NCBI GenBank assembly: GCA_963781785.1
Contig: CAWAHD010000005.1
Location: forward strand, 2,108,001-2,172,000
DNA: 64,000 nt
Source: CAWAHD01 sp963781785
Lineage (GTDB): Bacteria > Planctomycetota > Planctomycetia > Isosphaerales > Isosphaeraceae
Direction: 5' to 3'
This document shows, one piece after another, positions 52,599 through 62,103 of the stretch; within the stretch, counting starts at the first letter, position 1, and the number at the start of each line of letters is the position of its first letter. The notes under the pieces are model-generated. The model was not told where the DNA came from. It saw only the letters and a program-made list of their open reading frames with translations, and made no database searches. A program made the translations under genes and the position numbers.

Positions 52599-55169
52599 TC
52601 ATCGCGGCTTGTCCTGATCCGTTCGTGGAGCGCGAGGCGCCGTGCCCGTCGAGTCGCCGATCTCGCGCTCGACCTCCGCGAGCTCGGCGCGCATCCGCTC
52701 GAAGTCGGGCTTGAGCCGGGCCGCCTCGCGTAGCTCGGTCAGAGCACCGCGCAGGTCGCCCATGGCCTTGAGGGCGTTGCCGAGCCCGGAATGGTGCCAG
52801 GCCTCATCGGGCTCGAGCCGGATCGCCGCGCGGAACGCCGTGGCGGCACCAGCCATGTCCCCTGAATCGCTCAACGTTGCGCCCAGATGAAAATGAATCC
52901 ACGGATCTTCGGAATTGAGCCGGATCGCCTTTCGCTGCGCCAGGGCGGCGGCCGGCAGGTCGCCGGCGGCATGCAGCGCGATGCCCAGATAATCGTGGGC
53001 CATCGCGCTCTCCGGCCGAACGGCCACGGCGGCGGTCAGGTAGCGCAGGGCCTCGGCCGGGCGCGGGAAGACGTCGTTTGGCCCGCCCCAGCCCAGTCCC
53101 GGAGCCTCGGCCATCCGGAAGTTCACCCAGAAATCGTTCGGAAACCGGGCCCAAGCCCGGCGCAAGACGGCCTCGGCACCGCTCCGATCCGACGCCTCAT
53201 GGAGCTTCGAGGCCAGCAAGAGCAGGCTGGCCGCCGGCTGTTGGTCGAGCCGTTCGGTGTCGTCGGCCAGAGCGTGGAGGGCTTCCAGCGCGGCGCTCCC
53301 CTCTGCCGCGGCCTTCGATCGCAAGGAGTCGCGCCACGGGTCGCTGTCGGCCGCCTGCGCCGCGGCAACGAGACGGCGCCACTCTGCCTCGGGCCGGCCG
53401 GCTTTGCGCCGGACGTCCGCCCAGGCGTCCAGCGCGGCGGACAGCTCGACGGGGTGCCGGTGCGCGCGGACCCAGGCCCCCGCAGTCGCCGCGTCAGTCG
53501 CGTCGACGTCCAATCCCGCGTCCCGGAACGCCAAGCCGTAGGCGGCGTCCATCGCGGCCCAGGCGACCGACTCGGACCCGCCGCCCCGGGCCGCCTCCAG
53601 GTCCGCGATCAGCCGGCGGTCGGTCTCGATCGCGTCGCGGCGGCCGGTCAGCTCGACGAGTCGCTGGGCGACCGTCTGCGCGAGCCCTGGATCGGCGTCG
53701 CCCTGTGCGAGCAGCGCCTCGGCCCTTTTTGCCGCGCTGACCGCCTGGGTCCATTTGGACGCGTCGGCCCGCTCGCCGCCGGCCTCGCCGGCGAACTGAG
53801 CAGCCTCGGCCAAGGCCTCGTTGACCGACTGAGTTGTCCGCGCCATGCGCTTGGCCTCTTGAGCCTGGGCCCACCACAGCCCGCCTCCGCCGCCGGCCAG
53901 CAGCACGACCGCCGCCGCCCCGGCGACGATCGCAAGCCGGCTCCGCGCCCGCTCCGCCACCCGGGCCAGCTCGGCCTGCCGCAGCTTCTCCGGCACGCTA
54001 ATGAGGTGGGCCGTCAACCGGTCGCTGACGGCGCGGGCATCACGCGGCCGGTCCTCAGCGAGGGCGGCCAGGCAGCCCCGCGCCAGCTCGACCAGCTCGA
54101 GATCAGCCGCGCAGCCGCCCAACCGGTAGAGCGCGTCTCCCATCTCCATCCGCGCAGCCTTCCCGAGGATGTCGGAGGCCGAGTCGCCAGTGAACGCCGG
54201 GGCACCGGTAAGGATCTGGCAGAGAATCGACCCCAGCGCAAAAACATCGGCCCGCTCGTCGATGCGATCGATCTCGCCGCGGGCTTGCTCGGGGGCCATG
54301 TACGACGGCGTCCCCATGACGGCGCCCGCGCGCGAACGGTCCACCGCCGAGCCGCCGGCAACGCGTGCGATCGTGATACCCGCCGGCGCAGGCTCGGGCG
54401 GGCCTAGGGCGGCGGCACCCCGGTTCGAGTCGCCCGGTGGCAGAACCTTGGCCAGGCCCCAGTCCATCACCTGGACCTCGCCGAACCCGCCGACCATGAT
54501 GTTCGACGGCTTCAAGTCGCGGTGGATCACTCCCCGAGTGTGGGCATAAGCCACCGTCTGGCAGACCTGCTCGAAGATCCCCAGTAGCCGGGGCAGGCCC
54601 TCGTCGGGCTCCTTGCGAGCGGCCAGCAGTTGCGCCAGGGTCTGCCCGTTGACCAGCTTCATGGTGAAGTACGGCCGCCGGTCGGCCAGCTCGCCCAGCT
54701 CATAGACCGGCGCGATGCCGGGGTGCTGGAGCTGCCCCGCAATCTGCGCCTCCTCGATGAACCGACGGATCAGCTCGGGATCGTCGCGGTTGGCTTCAAG
54801 AAGGACCTTGACCGCCAGGTCGCGACCGAGGTCTTCGTCTCGCCCCTTCAGCACGGTGCCCATTCCGCCGTGGGCAATCTCGCCGAAGAGCCGCAGCCGG
54901 GCGGCTCGGTCGCGGGTCGCGGGGGCTGCGGCTGATGTCGAATCAAGCGCGGGGGAGTCCCCGCGGAGCGAGACATTCGGGACCGTTTCGAGTCCGGCCG
55001 CGACGACCTGAAGCACGCTCCGCGGGCTTCCCACCTCCGCCATCGCGCCGACCTCGCCAGCCGGCTCCCGTCCCTGACCGGCCGCGCCCAACTCCGCGTG
55101 CGACTGGCCAAGAGCGGCCGGGGACATGAGCTCACAACCGCATCGTGGGCACGTCGAGTTTTCGGCCAT
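52599..55169 (-). CDS. Membrane-anchored Ser/Thr protein kinase with TPR repeats
   Basis: An 856-residue protein. The N-terminus has a CPRCGC zinc-ribbon-like knuckle. The kinase domain spans about residues 92-370: GEIAHGGMGTV glycine loop, catalytic Lys in LAVKVLL, HRDLKPSN near residue 215, DWG near 233 replacing DFG, and APEQARGE. A membrane helix near 413-430 (LAIVAGAAAVVLLAGGGGGLWW) leads to an extracytoplasmic helical region and at least three TPR units near the C-terminus (AHDYLGIALHAAGDLPAAA, DPWIHFHLGATLSDSGDMAG, AWHHSGLGNALKAMGDLRGA). DWG kinases are usual in planctomycetes. GGAGG precedes the ATG at 55169. Confidence 0.92.
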   Translation of the reverse strand: MAENSTCPRCGCELMSPAALGQSHAELGAAGQGREPAGEVGAMAEVGSPRSVLQVVAAGLETVPNVSLRGDSPALDSTSAAAPATRDRAARLRLFGEIAHGGMGTVLKGRDEDLGRDLAVKVLLEANRDDPELIRRFIEEAQIAGQLQHPGIAPVYELGELADRRPYFTMKLVNGQTLAQLLAARKEPDEGLPRLLGIFEQVCQTVAYAHTRGVIHRDLKPSNIMVGGFGEVQVMDWGLAKVLPPGDSNRGAAALGPPEPAPAGITIARVAGGSAVDRSRAGAVMGTPSYMAPEQARGEIDRIDERADVFALGSILCQILTGAPAFTGDSASDILGKAARMEMGDALYRLGGCAADLELVELARGCLAALAEDRPRDARAVSDRLTAHLISVPEKLRQAELARVAERARSRLAIVAGAAAVVLLAGGGGGLWWAQAQEAKRMARTTQSVNEALAEAAQFAGEAGGERADASKWTQAVSAAKRAEALLAQGDADPGLAQTVAQRLVELTGRRDAIETDRRLIADLEAARGGGSESVAWAAMDAAYGLAFRDAGLDVDATDAATAGAWVRAHRHPVELSAALDAWADVRRKAGRPEAEWRRLVAAAQAADSDPWRDSLRSKAAAEGSAALEALHALADDTERLDQQPAASLLLLASKLHEASDRSGAEAVLRRAWARFPNDFWVNFRMAEAPGLGWGGPNDVFPRPAEALRYLTAAVAVRPESAMAHDYLGIALHAAGDLPAAALAQRKAIRLNSEDPWIHFHLGATLSDSGDMAGAATAFRAAIRLEPDEAWHHSGLGNALKAMGDLRGALTELREAARLKPDFERMRAELAEVEREIGDSTGTAPRAPRTDQDKPR

Positions 55170-55240
55170 CCTCGGACCTCCCTCAGCATCAGTCGCTGAC
55201 CGATTCCCTGACATGCCGCCAAGTCTCCATCTTATCGCAG

Positions 55241-55429
55241 TTTGAGCTGCTCTGGCATCTCCTGGACGCGAACGGCTATCGGTTGGTCGAACCCGATCAG
55301 GACGGAATCATCCGAAGCCATGCGTTGCCGAATCTGTGGCTTCCCCTCAAGTCAGTACAGGAGCGTGATTGGTGGACCGTGCTCGGTTGCATCGAGAGGG
55401 GTGTGTCGCGTCGCGCGAACTTCGCCTGA
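55241..55429 (+). pseudogene. C-terminal relic of an Uma2-family gene
   Basis: The frame reads LLDANGYRLVEPDQDGIIRSHALPNLWL and then RDWWTVLGCIERGVSRRA, which resembles the C-terminal end of many Uma2 proteins. The N-terminal two thirds with the PD-(D/E)xK core are absent and the upstream frame is not Uma2-like. It lies between the kinase and the wHTH regulator, inside the segment bracketed by the 98-bp repeats. A decayed copy is the simplest reading. Confidence 0.45.
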
Positions 55430-55630
55430 CGAGCGTGCGCAGCGGCGTGGCCCCCGTACAACCGCCCTTCGCAGACCACGGCTCACATCGATTATCGACA
55501 GGATACGAATGAGATGTCGTAGGTGAGCGAAAACCATGACACGCTCCAACGCTTCAAAGTCGGACAACTCGCTCGTTCCAATCCCGTGCCACCTCGGTAC
55601 GGGATGCCACCTCACTTGCGATGCAAGCCT

Positions 55631-55948
55631 TCAATTCCCTCGGTTCCGCTTCACCGAGTCAATCACCGCCTGCATGGCTTCGAGGTAGGTCGACAGTGCT
55701 TTCCGACCGCTGGGAGTGATGCGGTAGGTCGATCTCGGACGCCTCCCGACAAACTCTTTCTCACAACCTACATAGCCAGTGTCCTCCAGCTTTTGCAGAT
55801 GAAGTCCGAGCGCCCCGTCGCTAACAGCGAGCCGCTTCTTCAGCGTTGTGAAGTCCAGGGGACCGTGGACGTGCAACCCCGTCAGAACGCCAAGCCGGAC
55901 AGGACCGTGGACGGTTGTGTCCAAACCGTTGAAGTCAATCAGGGACAT
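55631..55948 (-). CDS. Winged-helix regulator (ArsR/MarR-like, PF13601 type)
   Basis: A 105-residue single-domain winged helix. VRLGVLTGLHVHGPLDFTTLKKRLAVSDGALGLHLQKLEDTGYV carries helices 1-3, with a recognition helix around GALGLHLQKLEDTGYV, and the wing reads CEKEFVGRRPRSTYRITPSGR. This type of small regulator commonly pairs with a membrane protein, as here: it overlaps the upstream membrane-protein gene by 14 bases. It probably autoregulates through the palindrome at 56603-56621. Confidence 0.85.
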   Translation of the reverse strand: MSLIDFNGLDTTVHGPVRLGVLTGLHVHGPLDFTTLKKRLAVSDGALGLHLQKLEDTGYVGCEKEFVGRRPRSTYRITPSGRKALSTYLEAMQAVIDSVKRNRGN

Positions 55949-56570
55949 GCTTGCCCTCGGTTCTCAATTGCCAGGCCATGATGACCGCCGTCGAGATTCC
56001 GCCGACAGCTAACCATCCTCCAGCCAGTAACCCGGCACTCTCATAACCCGCAAACGGAGCAATGACACCTGCCAGGATCGCGGAGACCGCCCAGCCAAGC
56101 ATGTATCGCCTGCTCTTGTCTGCGACGGCAGCCATCAGTGAGTACACACCTGCAAAGAAGAGAGTGGCGGCGGTCAGTGAACCCGCTGAGAGCCCGCTTC
56201 TCATGGTCCAGACAGTGAACCCGATGAAAAGGGGCGTGGCGACGGCGGCAACTGCCCACGATTGGCGATTCTCAAGCCAGAAGAGTGGAGCGTCCTCTTT
56301 CCTGCGACTTGCAACCATGGTGATTACACCCAGGAATAGGAATACCGGGACAACGAGCAAGCTGATGTACGCCCAATGGGCTGCTGATCCTCGAACGACA
56401 GGCTCTACTGCGATATTCGTGCTCGCCGTGATCGCAGAGATCGCCAGGCCGAGTGCAGCCAGGGCGAGGCAAGCGCAGACATGCTCCCACTCGAATGGGA
56501 GTCGAAGCCCGAAAGCCTGCCTCATGACCGCCAAGTCCCCTCGCACTCTTTCCAGGCTCGTATCACTCAT
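55935..56570 (-). CDS. Membrane protein partner of the winged-helix regulator
   Basis: A 211-residue protein with six likely membrane helices, starting MSDTSLERVRGDLAVMRQAFGLRLPFEW. The N-terminus is cytoplasmic and charged. Helices include HVCACLALAALGLAISAI, HWAYISLLVVPVFLFLGVITM and LLAGGWLAVGGISTAVIMAW. It is the first gene of a two-gene operon with the wHTH regulator. Such pairs often act as envelope or antibiotic-stress modules; which is unknown here. Confidence 0.75.
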   Translation of the reverse strand: MSDTSLERVRGDLAVMRQAFGLRLPFEWEHVCACLALAALGLAISAITASTNIAVEPVVRGSAAHWAYISLLVVPVFLFLGVITMVASRRKEDAPLFWLENRQSWAVAAVATPLFIGFTVWTMRSGLSAGSLTAATLFFAGVYSLMAAVADKSRRYMLGWAVSAILAGVIAPFAGYESAGLLAGGWLAVGGISTAVIMAWQLRTEGKHVPD

Positions 56571-56587
56571 GGCTGTCTCCACGTCAC

Positions 56588-56621
56588 TTGTATTCACTGA
56601 GTACTCTGGTATCAAGAGTAT
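56588..56621 (-). promoter_or_regulatory. Promoter and operator of the membrane-protein/wHTH operon
   Basis: On the minus strand TTGATA (56611-56616, five of six) and TACAAG (56588-56593) are 17 bases apart, just before the ATG at 56570. An inverted repeat TACTCT-N7-AGAGTA spans 56603-56621 and overlaps the -35 box, a position where the operon's own wHTH protein could block transcription. Confidence 0.5.
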
Positions 56622-56772
56622 ATTGGAACGATCACCGCGTCAAGTCCGCGCCTGGAGAATCTCTCGGGAGGGAAACACGAACGCGATGAGTTTGTCTCGG
56701 AGCGAAACGGTGCCGCGATCCGTTTGGCTATGAATCTGACCACGGGATGGAATCCGCATATTGAGATTTGCG

Positions 56773-56870
56773 GAGCATCGGCGTGGTTCTTGGTAGAGCA
56801 AACGCGCAACTTTCGCGGAGCGAAAGGCGACTCCGTTCTGACCACGGCGCTGTGACTCGTATTCATCTGC
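56773..56870 (-). repeat. 98-bp inverted repeat, copy 2
   Basis: Reverse-complement partner of 52223-52320 with about six mismatches. It carries the hairpin core CTTTCGCGGAGCGAAAG at 56810-56826 extended by GCGACT. The two copies face each other and enclose about 4.5 kb with the kinase, the Uma2 relic and the wHTH/membrane operon. Confidence 0.9.
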
Positions 56871-57261
56871 CTTGCCAGCCTCCCGAGCGGACAAGACTCC
56901 CGGTGCTGGCAAGTCCAGCATTCCGGCTCCTACCGACCGTTGGTGTCTGACTGGTTCTTAGCGTTACGGCTTTCGGCTGTTTTCCTCTCTCGTCTCTCCA
57001 CTCGATTTTTCCCTGGAGATCGGTGCCTTCTGTGGTTGAATCGCATTGACCATCTGTCCTTTCTGCCCGTTCCAGGTGATGGGCGCGCGAAGAATCACCT
57101 TGCCCAGCCCGGCTGTTCGAGTCGATCTCGCCATCTGCATGATGCCTGATGTTCCCGTTCTCCTCTTCTCTGACAATTGTCATTGCCTGAACCTCGCGCC
57201 CTGGTTAGGATGTCCTGAAAGTCCGGCTCCGAATCTTGCCTCGCCTGGAGACGCCGCTCTC

Positions 57262-58647
57262 ATGACGACCCGGTCCGAAAGCCTCGTGACGGTGAGCGGC
57301 AAGCCCTCAAAGACGGTTCAATTGCTGCGCAAGAGGCTCCGCCAACTCGTGCGCGTCCTGCTCGTGGTGACGATCGGCCTTGCGGTCGCCGCCGGGGCCC
57401 TTGCCATCTGGTGGCTGAACAGTCTGAACGGCCTGCCGGACATCGGCGACCCGTTCGATGTCGAGGCGTTCCGCAGTTTCAGCCTCCCCGACGATCAGAA
57501 TGCCTTCACATTTTTCCAACGAGCGGCCATAAAGCTCACTGAGTTGCCCGATCTGCCACGCACGGTGGGCCTGTCCGCTCCAGAGACGGTCTCCTGGTCG
57601 AAGGCCGATCCGAAGTTGCGGGCGTGAGTCGAGGAAAATCGTCAGGCGCTCGAACTGTTCCAGCAGGGGGCCGAGCAAGCCGAAGCGACTGAGTACCTGG
57701 CCGGAGATCCCTTGACCTTTGGTCCAACCATGGCCCCTGGCAACTTGAGTGTGCTGGCCCTTTTGGAGGGTAGCAGGCGGCAAGAAAGTGGCGATGCGGC
57801 GGGTGCCTGGGGCTGTTACCGCGCCGTCCTTCGTATGACAGCTCACATCAGTCGGCGGGGGAGCCTGGAGCCTCGATGGCGCGTCAACATCGTCGTTCTC
57901 GCTCGAGGTTGGCTGCGGAAACGGCTCGCGACGTGGGCGGCCGATCCCAGGACGACGATTGCCCAACTTCACAGCGCCCTGCACGAGGTGCTCAGGGCCG
58001 AGCCAAGGCCCGAGTGGGATTCGTTTGCGCTGAAAGTTGGATATATCGAGGTCATGCGCTCGCTGGAGCGGCCGATGAATTGGTACGATCGACAGCAGAT
58101 CGAGGGGGAGCAGACCTATCGCCTGGGCGATTTGCAGGTGCCGATCGACGTGATGGAATTTGGCGAGGCGGCGAGCCGCTTCCTCTTGCGCGAGGCCGAA
58201 CGCAGCCGCCGCGTCGTGCGACTGCTCTGTGCCGATTGGCTAGCGCACGTGGAAACTCCTGGGCAGCGGATGCGGCCACCGGCCGTTCTGGTTCTGCTTC
58301 GGGGTACGAAGACAGTCCGCGTGCCGCTTTACCCCGTCAGTCCCGATGCGCCTGCCGGAGCCCGCGCGCTGACACCGCGGGAGGTCGCAAGCTGGCTGCT
58401 CACAGCCCGCGACGCCAAGCGGCAACTCCTCTCGTTCAACTACCGTGGCGAGATCTGGCCACCGATTCGTCTCCCGGGCCGCAGGGAACACCGCGAGCTC
58501 GTCATCCTGCTGGCCACGGAGATTTACCGCCGCGAGCGCGGCGCCCTCCCACCTTCCGAGGAAGCCCTGGTGGGGACCTATCTCGAGAGCTTGCCCGAGG
58601 ACGGCTCGGCCGACCGGTCCGATGAGATGACGCCGACGGTCGAGTAA
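57262..58647 (+). pseudogene. Membrane-anchored protein interrupted by an in-frame TGA
   Basis: The frame opens MTTRSESLVTVSGKPSKTVQ with a membrane helix (VRVLLVVTIGLAVAAGALAIWWL). It continues as a helical protein through SWSKADPKLRA to a TGA at 57625-57627, and then, in the same frame, VEENRQALELFQQGAEQAEA through to 58647. Reading the TGA as Trp (TGG) gives a smooth 461-residue product, and Trp fits the surrounding aromatic and charged helix. A point mutation or sequencing error explains this better than stop-codon recoding, since no other TGA is used this way here. No family name is known to me. Confidence 0.75.
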
Positions 58648-59259
58648 CGGATTCGGACGTCTCGGCCCAGCCTCCTCCGAAGTGATTCCCGCCGCCGTCC
58701 GCAGCCGCTGCTAACAGCCGCTACCCCCGGCGATTTCGATACAGGTTCTGAACTCTCTCATCGGGCAAAAAGGACAGGCACCGCGCGAGCGCATCCGACC
58801 CGCCGCGCCGCCAATCTCACGCATGCCCGCCCCGCCTCGAAACCCGGCGCGACCGCCCGAACGCTCTCTTGACGCCCAGCGGTCCGAACCGTTTTGCGAT
58901 TATAAATAGGTTGCGGCGGTCGACCGGGACCCGTTCACCCGGGCATGCCGGCGTCGCAGTGCCTGTCCTTCTTTCTGCGTGTCCTTCTTTCTGCGTGTCC
59001 TTGCTGCCCGTCGACGATCGAGCGCCCGGAACCGCACGAACCGATCAATCGCCGGCGCAGCCACGATGGTAGTTGCTCATGGCTCGCCGGACTGCTTTAC
59101 TGGATCAGAGTGCAAGCTGCGTAAAGAGTCGGCGCAGGGATCACCTTTTGACCGGACCATACCGAGGCTGTTACCCCGCTCGGCGGGAACGTCTGCGCCA
59201 GACCGCCTGTCGTCGTCGCGGCCGCGCCTCAAGCTGTCTGCCATCGAACGGAGATCGCG
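58648..59259. other. Intergenic region with a 16-bp tandem repeat
   Basis: About 612 bases. It contains GTCCTTCTTTCTGCGT repeated at 58965 and 58981, with a partial third copy. No frame is protein-like. A GGAG site just before 59260 belongs to the next gene. Confidence 0.55.
58965..59002. repeat. 16-bp tandem repeat, about 2.4 copies
   Basis: GTCCTTCTTTCTGCGT is present at 58965-58980 and again at 58981-58996, followed by GTCCTT. The pyrimidine-rich unit is likely a slippage product. Confidence 0.85.
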
Positions 59260-59979
59260 ATGTCTGATCCCAGCCCTTCGCCCACGGAAAACACCGGCTC
59301 GCCCACGAAGAACGTCTCGCCTACGCGAAATCTCATCGGCCTCATCGTCCTGGTCGTGGTGCTCGCCGCCGCCGGATTCCAGTACGCGGCTTTAATCCGG
59401 TACACCATCGCAGTGAAGGCGCTGGACGCCCGAGCCGTTGACGACGACAAGGGTCTCATGACGAGCCAGGAAGCCGATAGCGTGCTCGGCAAGGCACCCG
59501 ACGGTCCCGGCAGCGATTTCACCGAAGAGGGTCGGAACTTCACGAAGAAAACGTATACCTGGCAAGGACCGCTCAAGTCCTTCACGCTGACCGCAGTCTA
59601 CACGAATGGAACGGACGCCTTCTTGCACCACTTCGAAACGCAGGGCGAGAAGTACGTGCCCAAATGGTCGTCCGCGACAAAAAAGACCGGCCCAATCAGA
59701 ATCTCGAAAGGGAAAGGGCGGAGTAAGAAGAAGAAGGGCACCTCGACGGCAAAGGGCGACGCCAAGACAGCCACGGTCCCCGGCAAGGTGACCGCGCCGG
59801 CGGCAGGCGGCGAGCCGTCCAAGGCGGCGGCCGCCCCGGCCCCTGCTCCGGCCACCGCGGCGGGGCCGGCCGGCGAGCCGCCCAAGCCGACAACCACCCC
59901 GGCCCCTGCTCCCGCCCAGCCGGGCGCGCCGCCGGCCGTGCCGTCAAAGGATGCCCCCGCCGCCTCGGAGCCCAAGTGA
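59260..59979 (+). CDS. Membrane-anchored protein with a Lys-rich and Ala/Pro-rich tail
   Basis: A 239-residue protein. The membrane helix is near residues 24-46 (NLIGLIVLVVVLAAAGFQYAALI). A compact domain (residues 55-125) contains GLMTSQEADSVLGKAPDGPG and YTWQGPLKSFTLTAVYTNG, which looks like a small beta domain. The last 100 residues are a low-complexity KGKGRSKKKKGTSTAKGD and APAPAPAT stretch, so the tail is probably disordered. GGAG lies six bases before the ATG. Transcribed alone. No family is recognised. Confidence 0.7.
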   Translation: MSDPSPSPTENTGSPTKNVSPTRNLIGLIVLVVVLAAAGFQYAALIRYTIAVKALDARAVDDDKGLMTSQEADSVLGKAPDGPGSDFTEEGRNFTKKTYTWQGPLKSFTLTAVYTNGTDAFLHHFETQGEKYVPKWSSATKKTGPIRISKGKGRSKKKKGTSTAKGDAKTATVPGKVTAPAAGGEPSKAAAAPAPAPATAAGPAGEPPKPTTTPAPAPAQPGAPPAVPSKDAPAASEPK

Positions 59980-60100
59980 CACCCAATGGAACAAAGGGCC
60001 GGGTAGACCTGGGTGGTCACCCGCCCGGGCGCCGCGAAAGGAGGTGACGTTACCGCCGCTCTCTCCCCTCAGAACTGCACCCACGCATCGCCGCTCTAGT

Positions 60101-60943
60101 TCACCGCTTGCCCGCTCGCTTCGCGACACTCTCCTGTCTGTATCGCCGAACGCTACCGAACAGAACGTTTTCGATCCTGATCTCGCTTACCGTACCGTCG
60201 GGCCTCGGCCTCGCCGAGCCCTGGGCGCGCTTGACGCCCTTGAAGCCGATATACACGGGCTTGGTCGAGACGATCTTGCCGGCCGACGTCACCTCAAAGT
60301 TGCTACCCACGGCGGCCTTCAGGCGCTCTGCATTGATAGCTCCGTTCAGGTCCCCCCCGTCTTTCGCAGTCAGATTCCATTCCACTCGCCCGGCGCGGAT
60401 CACCTCGACCACCACGAGCGTGGTGTGGTCGCTCTTGATGAGGGCGTCCTTGAGCTTCTCGTTGTCCTTCGCGGCGGCTTGGACCGTAGCCAGCGGGATC
60501 GTCTCCGTCTCAACGTTCTTCAGCTCCACGCTGGACACGGTTAGCCCGGAGCCGGATAAACCGGCGGACACCAATCCCGGCACCATTTTCAGGCAGCCCT
60601 CGCCGGCAAGCGTCTGATCGGTCTTCCAAACGACGTCGGGGGCTGTCGACGGCGAGGTCGTCGATGCATCCTCGCCAAACAATTCGGCGGAACTCATCAC
60701 CAGCAAGGTCTCGGAGCCGTTGAGCTTGATCAGTGAGCCCGGCGGCATGTCGTCCCGGAACGGCTTGAGCAGGTCGTAGCCGTTAGAGTTGAGCCAGGTC
60801 TCAAGAGACGACACGTCGGCGAGCGGCTTGCTGGTCGCCTTCATGGAGGAGTAGAGGTAAACTCCCCCCAGTGCCAGCAGAACAACGATCACAGAACCGG
60901 TAATTGCCCACTGCCGACCTCCGCCTTGCGCACCTGTGGCCAT
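60101..60943 (-). CDS. Membrane-anchored protein downstream of the DUF1559 gene
   Basis: A 280-residue protein with an N-terminal membrane segment (WAITGSVIVVLLALGGVYLY). A mixed alpha-beta body follows (ETLLVMSSAELFGED, TTLVVVEVIRAGRVEWNLTAKDGGDLNGAI). It starts 34 bases after the DUF1559 stop on the same strand, so it probably belongs to the same transcript. No family is recognised. Secretion-apparatus or surface functions are possible from the neighbour only. Confidence 0.7.
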   Translation of the reverse strand: MATGAQGGGRQWAITGSVIVVLLALGGVYLYSSMKATSKPLADVSSLETWLNSNGYDLLKPFRDDMPPGSLIKLNGSETLLVMSSAELFGEDASTTSPSTAPDVVWKTDQTLAGEGCLKMVPGLVSAGLSGSGLTVSSVELKNVETETIPLATVQAAAKDNEKLKDALIKSDHTTLVVVEVIRAGRVEWNLTAKDGGDLNGAINAERLKAAVGSNFEVTSAGKIVSTKPVYIGFKGVKRAQGSARPRPDGTVSEIRIENVLFGSVRRYRQESVAKRAGKR

Positions 60944-60977
60944 GATCCCAACTTCTTTTGCCTGGAGTCGTGGTAAA

Positions 60978-62103
60978 TCAATACTGATCCGAGCTCACGA
61001 CCTCGCCGCCGTTTCTGGTCGAGAGTTTCTGATAGACTCCGAGTTGGATCTGGGCGGGGTTGAGCGAGTACGCGCCGTTGGAGCCGAGGGTGATACCGAC
61101 TGGAAAGATCGAACCCGACGGGGGTACGGGCCAACTGTTGATGGTGTCTTTGAGGAACTTGACGGAACCGTCGGCGAAGGCGAAATTGGCACCGCCGGGA
61201 TGGAAGCTGGAAGCCGCCTCAACCCAATTGTCGGCCAACGTTCCATCGACCGCAAGCACGCCAAGCGGAATCTTGTTGAACGGATTGATCGGGTACATGG
61301 TGATGAAGGATGTGTTGAACGAATACGAGTCGGCCCAAAAGCCAAATTGGTCGTAGTCGCACATGACGCCGCCACCGTTGTCGGCCTGGTTGAACAGACC
61401 GTTGGCCCTCTCGCCGAATAGGATCGTGTTGCTGGCGCCGTCGATCACCGCCGAGATGTTGTAGGAGATCTGCTCGTTGAAAATGCCATTGACGTTCGCC
61501 TGGATCGCCTGGAAACTCGGGTCGGCGTTGATCCCTGGGCTGTACGTCGTAATTTTCCCTGAGTAGTTGAACGGGTCGGCGAGCCACGTGCCGTAGCACC
61601 CGGCATAGCTGGTGAATCTGACCGTGGCTACCGCACCGCTGCTGTTCCAGTCCCAGCCCATTCCCCAAGGGAAGGTCAACGCGCGGCTGACGTTGGCGTC
61701 GCTCGGGCACCAGAGGCCGCTCAGTCCGGTCGCGTAGATCGTGCTGTTGGCGATGGAGTACATGTTCCGGTTGAAATTCATCGCGTTGTAAAGAGCCGTT
61801 TGCTCTAACTGTCCGAGCATCGAAACGAACGGGCTCTGTGACGTGCACCAATTTGGATACGAGGCGTAATCGCAGTTCCACGGAGTGCCGATCGGAAAGC
61901 TCTGGTTGACGTCGTGGTAATTGTGGGCGGCAAGCGCGATTTGCTTGAGATTGTTCAGGCACTGGGCGCAGCGCCGCCTCGCGGGCCGATTGCACGGCCG
62001 GTAAGAGCAGCGCGATCAGAAGGGCGATGATGGAGATCACGACGAGAAGCTCAATCAGCGTGAATCCTCGACCGCGGCCTGAACCAACAATCTTGCGTTG
62101 CAT
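60978..62103 (-). CDS. DUF1559 pseudopilin-like protein, with a frameshift
   Basis: The N-terminus carries the prepilin signal GRGFTLIELLVVISIIALLIALLLPAVQSAREAA (cleavage at GF), the defining start of the DUF1559 family. Right after it the natural text CAQCLNNLKQIALAAHNYHD is in another frame and runs on to ALYNAMNFNRNMYSIANSTI and a stop at 60978. A one-base shift at about 61966-61978 joins the two halves to about 374 residues. The C-terminus has FAFADGSVKFLKDTI, the family's conserved H-x-G-x-x-F-x-DGSV segment (PGGANFAFADGSV). Planctomycetes have tens of these genes; their role is unknown. Confidence 0.9.

Larger units (their letters stand above)
56571..57261. other. Intergenic region with operator, 98-bp repeat copy and no clear gene
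   Basis: About 690 bases. The left edge carries the promoter and palindrome of the membrane-protein/wHTH operon. The 98-bp repeat copy 2 occupies 56773-56870. From 56940 to 57180 several frames are open on both strands without a protein-like pattern that I trust. Confidence 0.5.

Noticed and set aside
52887..54407. A 506-residue open frame on the plus strand opposite the kinase gene
   Set aside because: The antisense composition (Gly/Arg/Pro) is not protein-like, and the kinase motifs on the minus strand are complete.
57625..57627. Selenocysteine at the in-frame TGA
   Set aside because: The neighbourhood has no redox context, no SECIS-like stem is apparent and Trp fits better.
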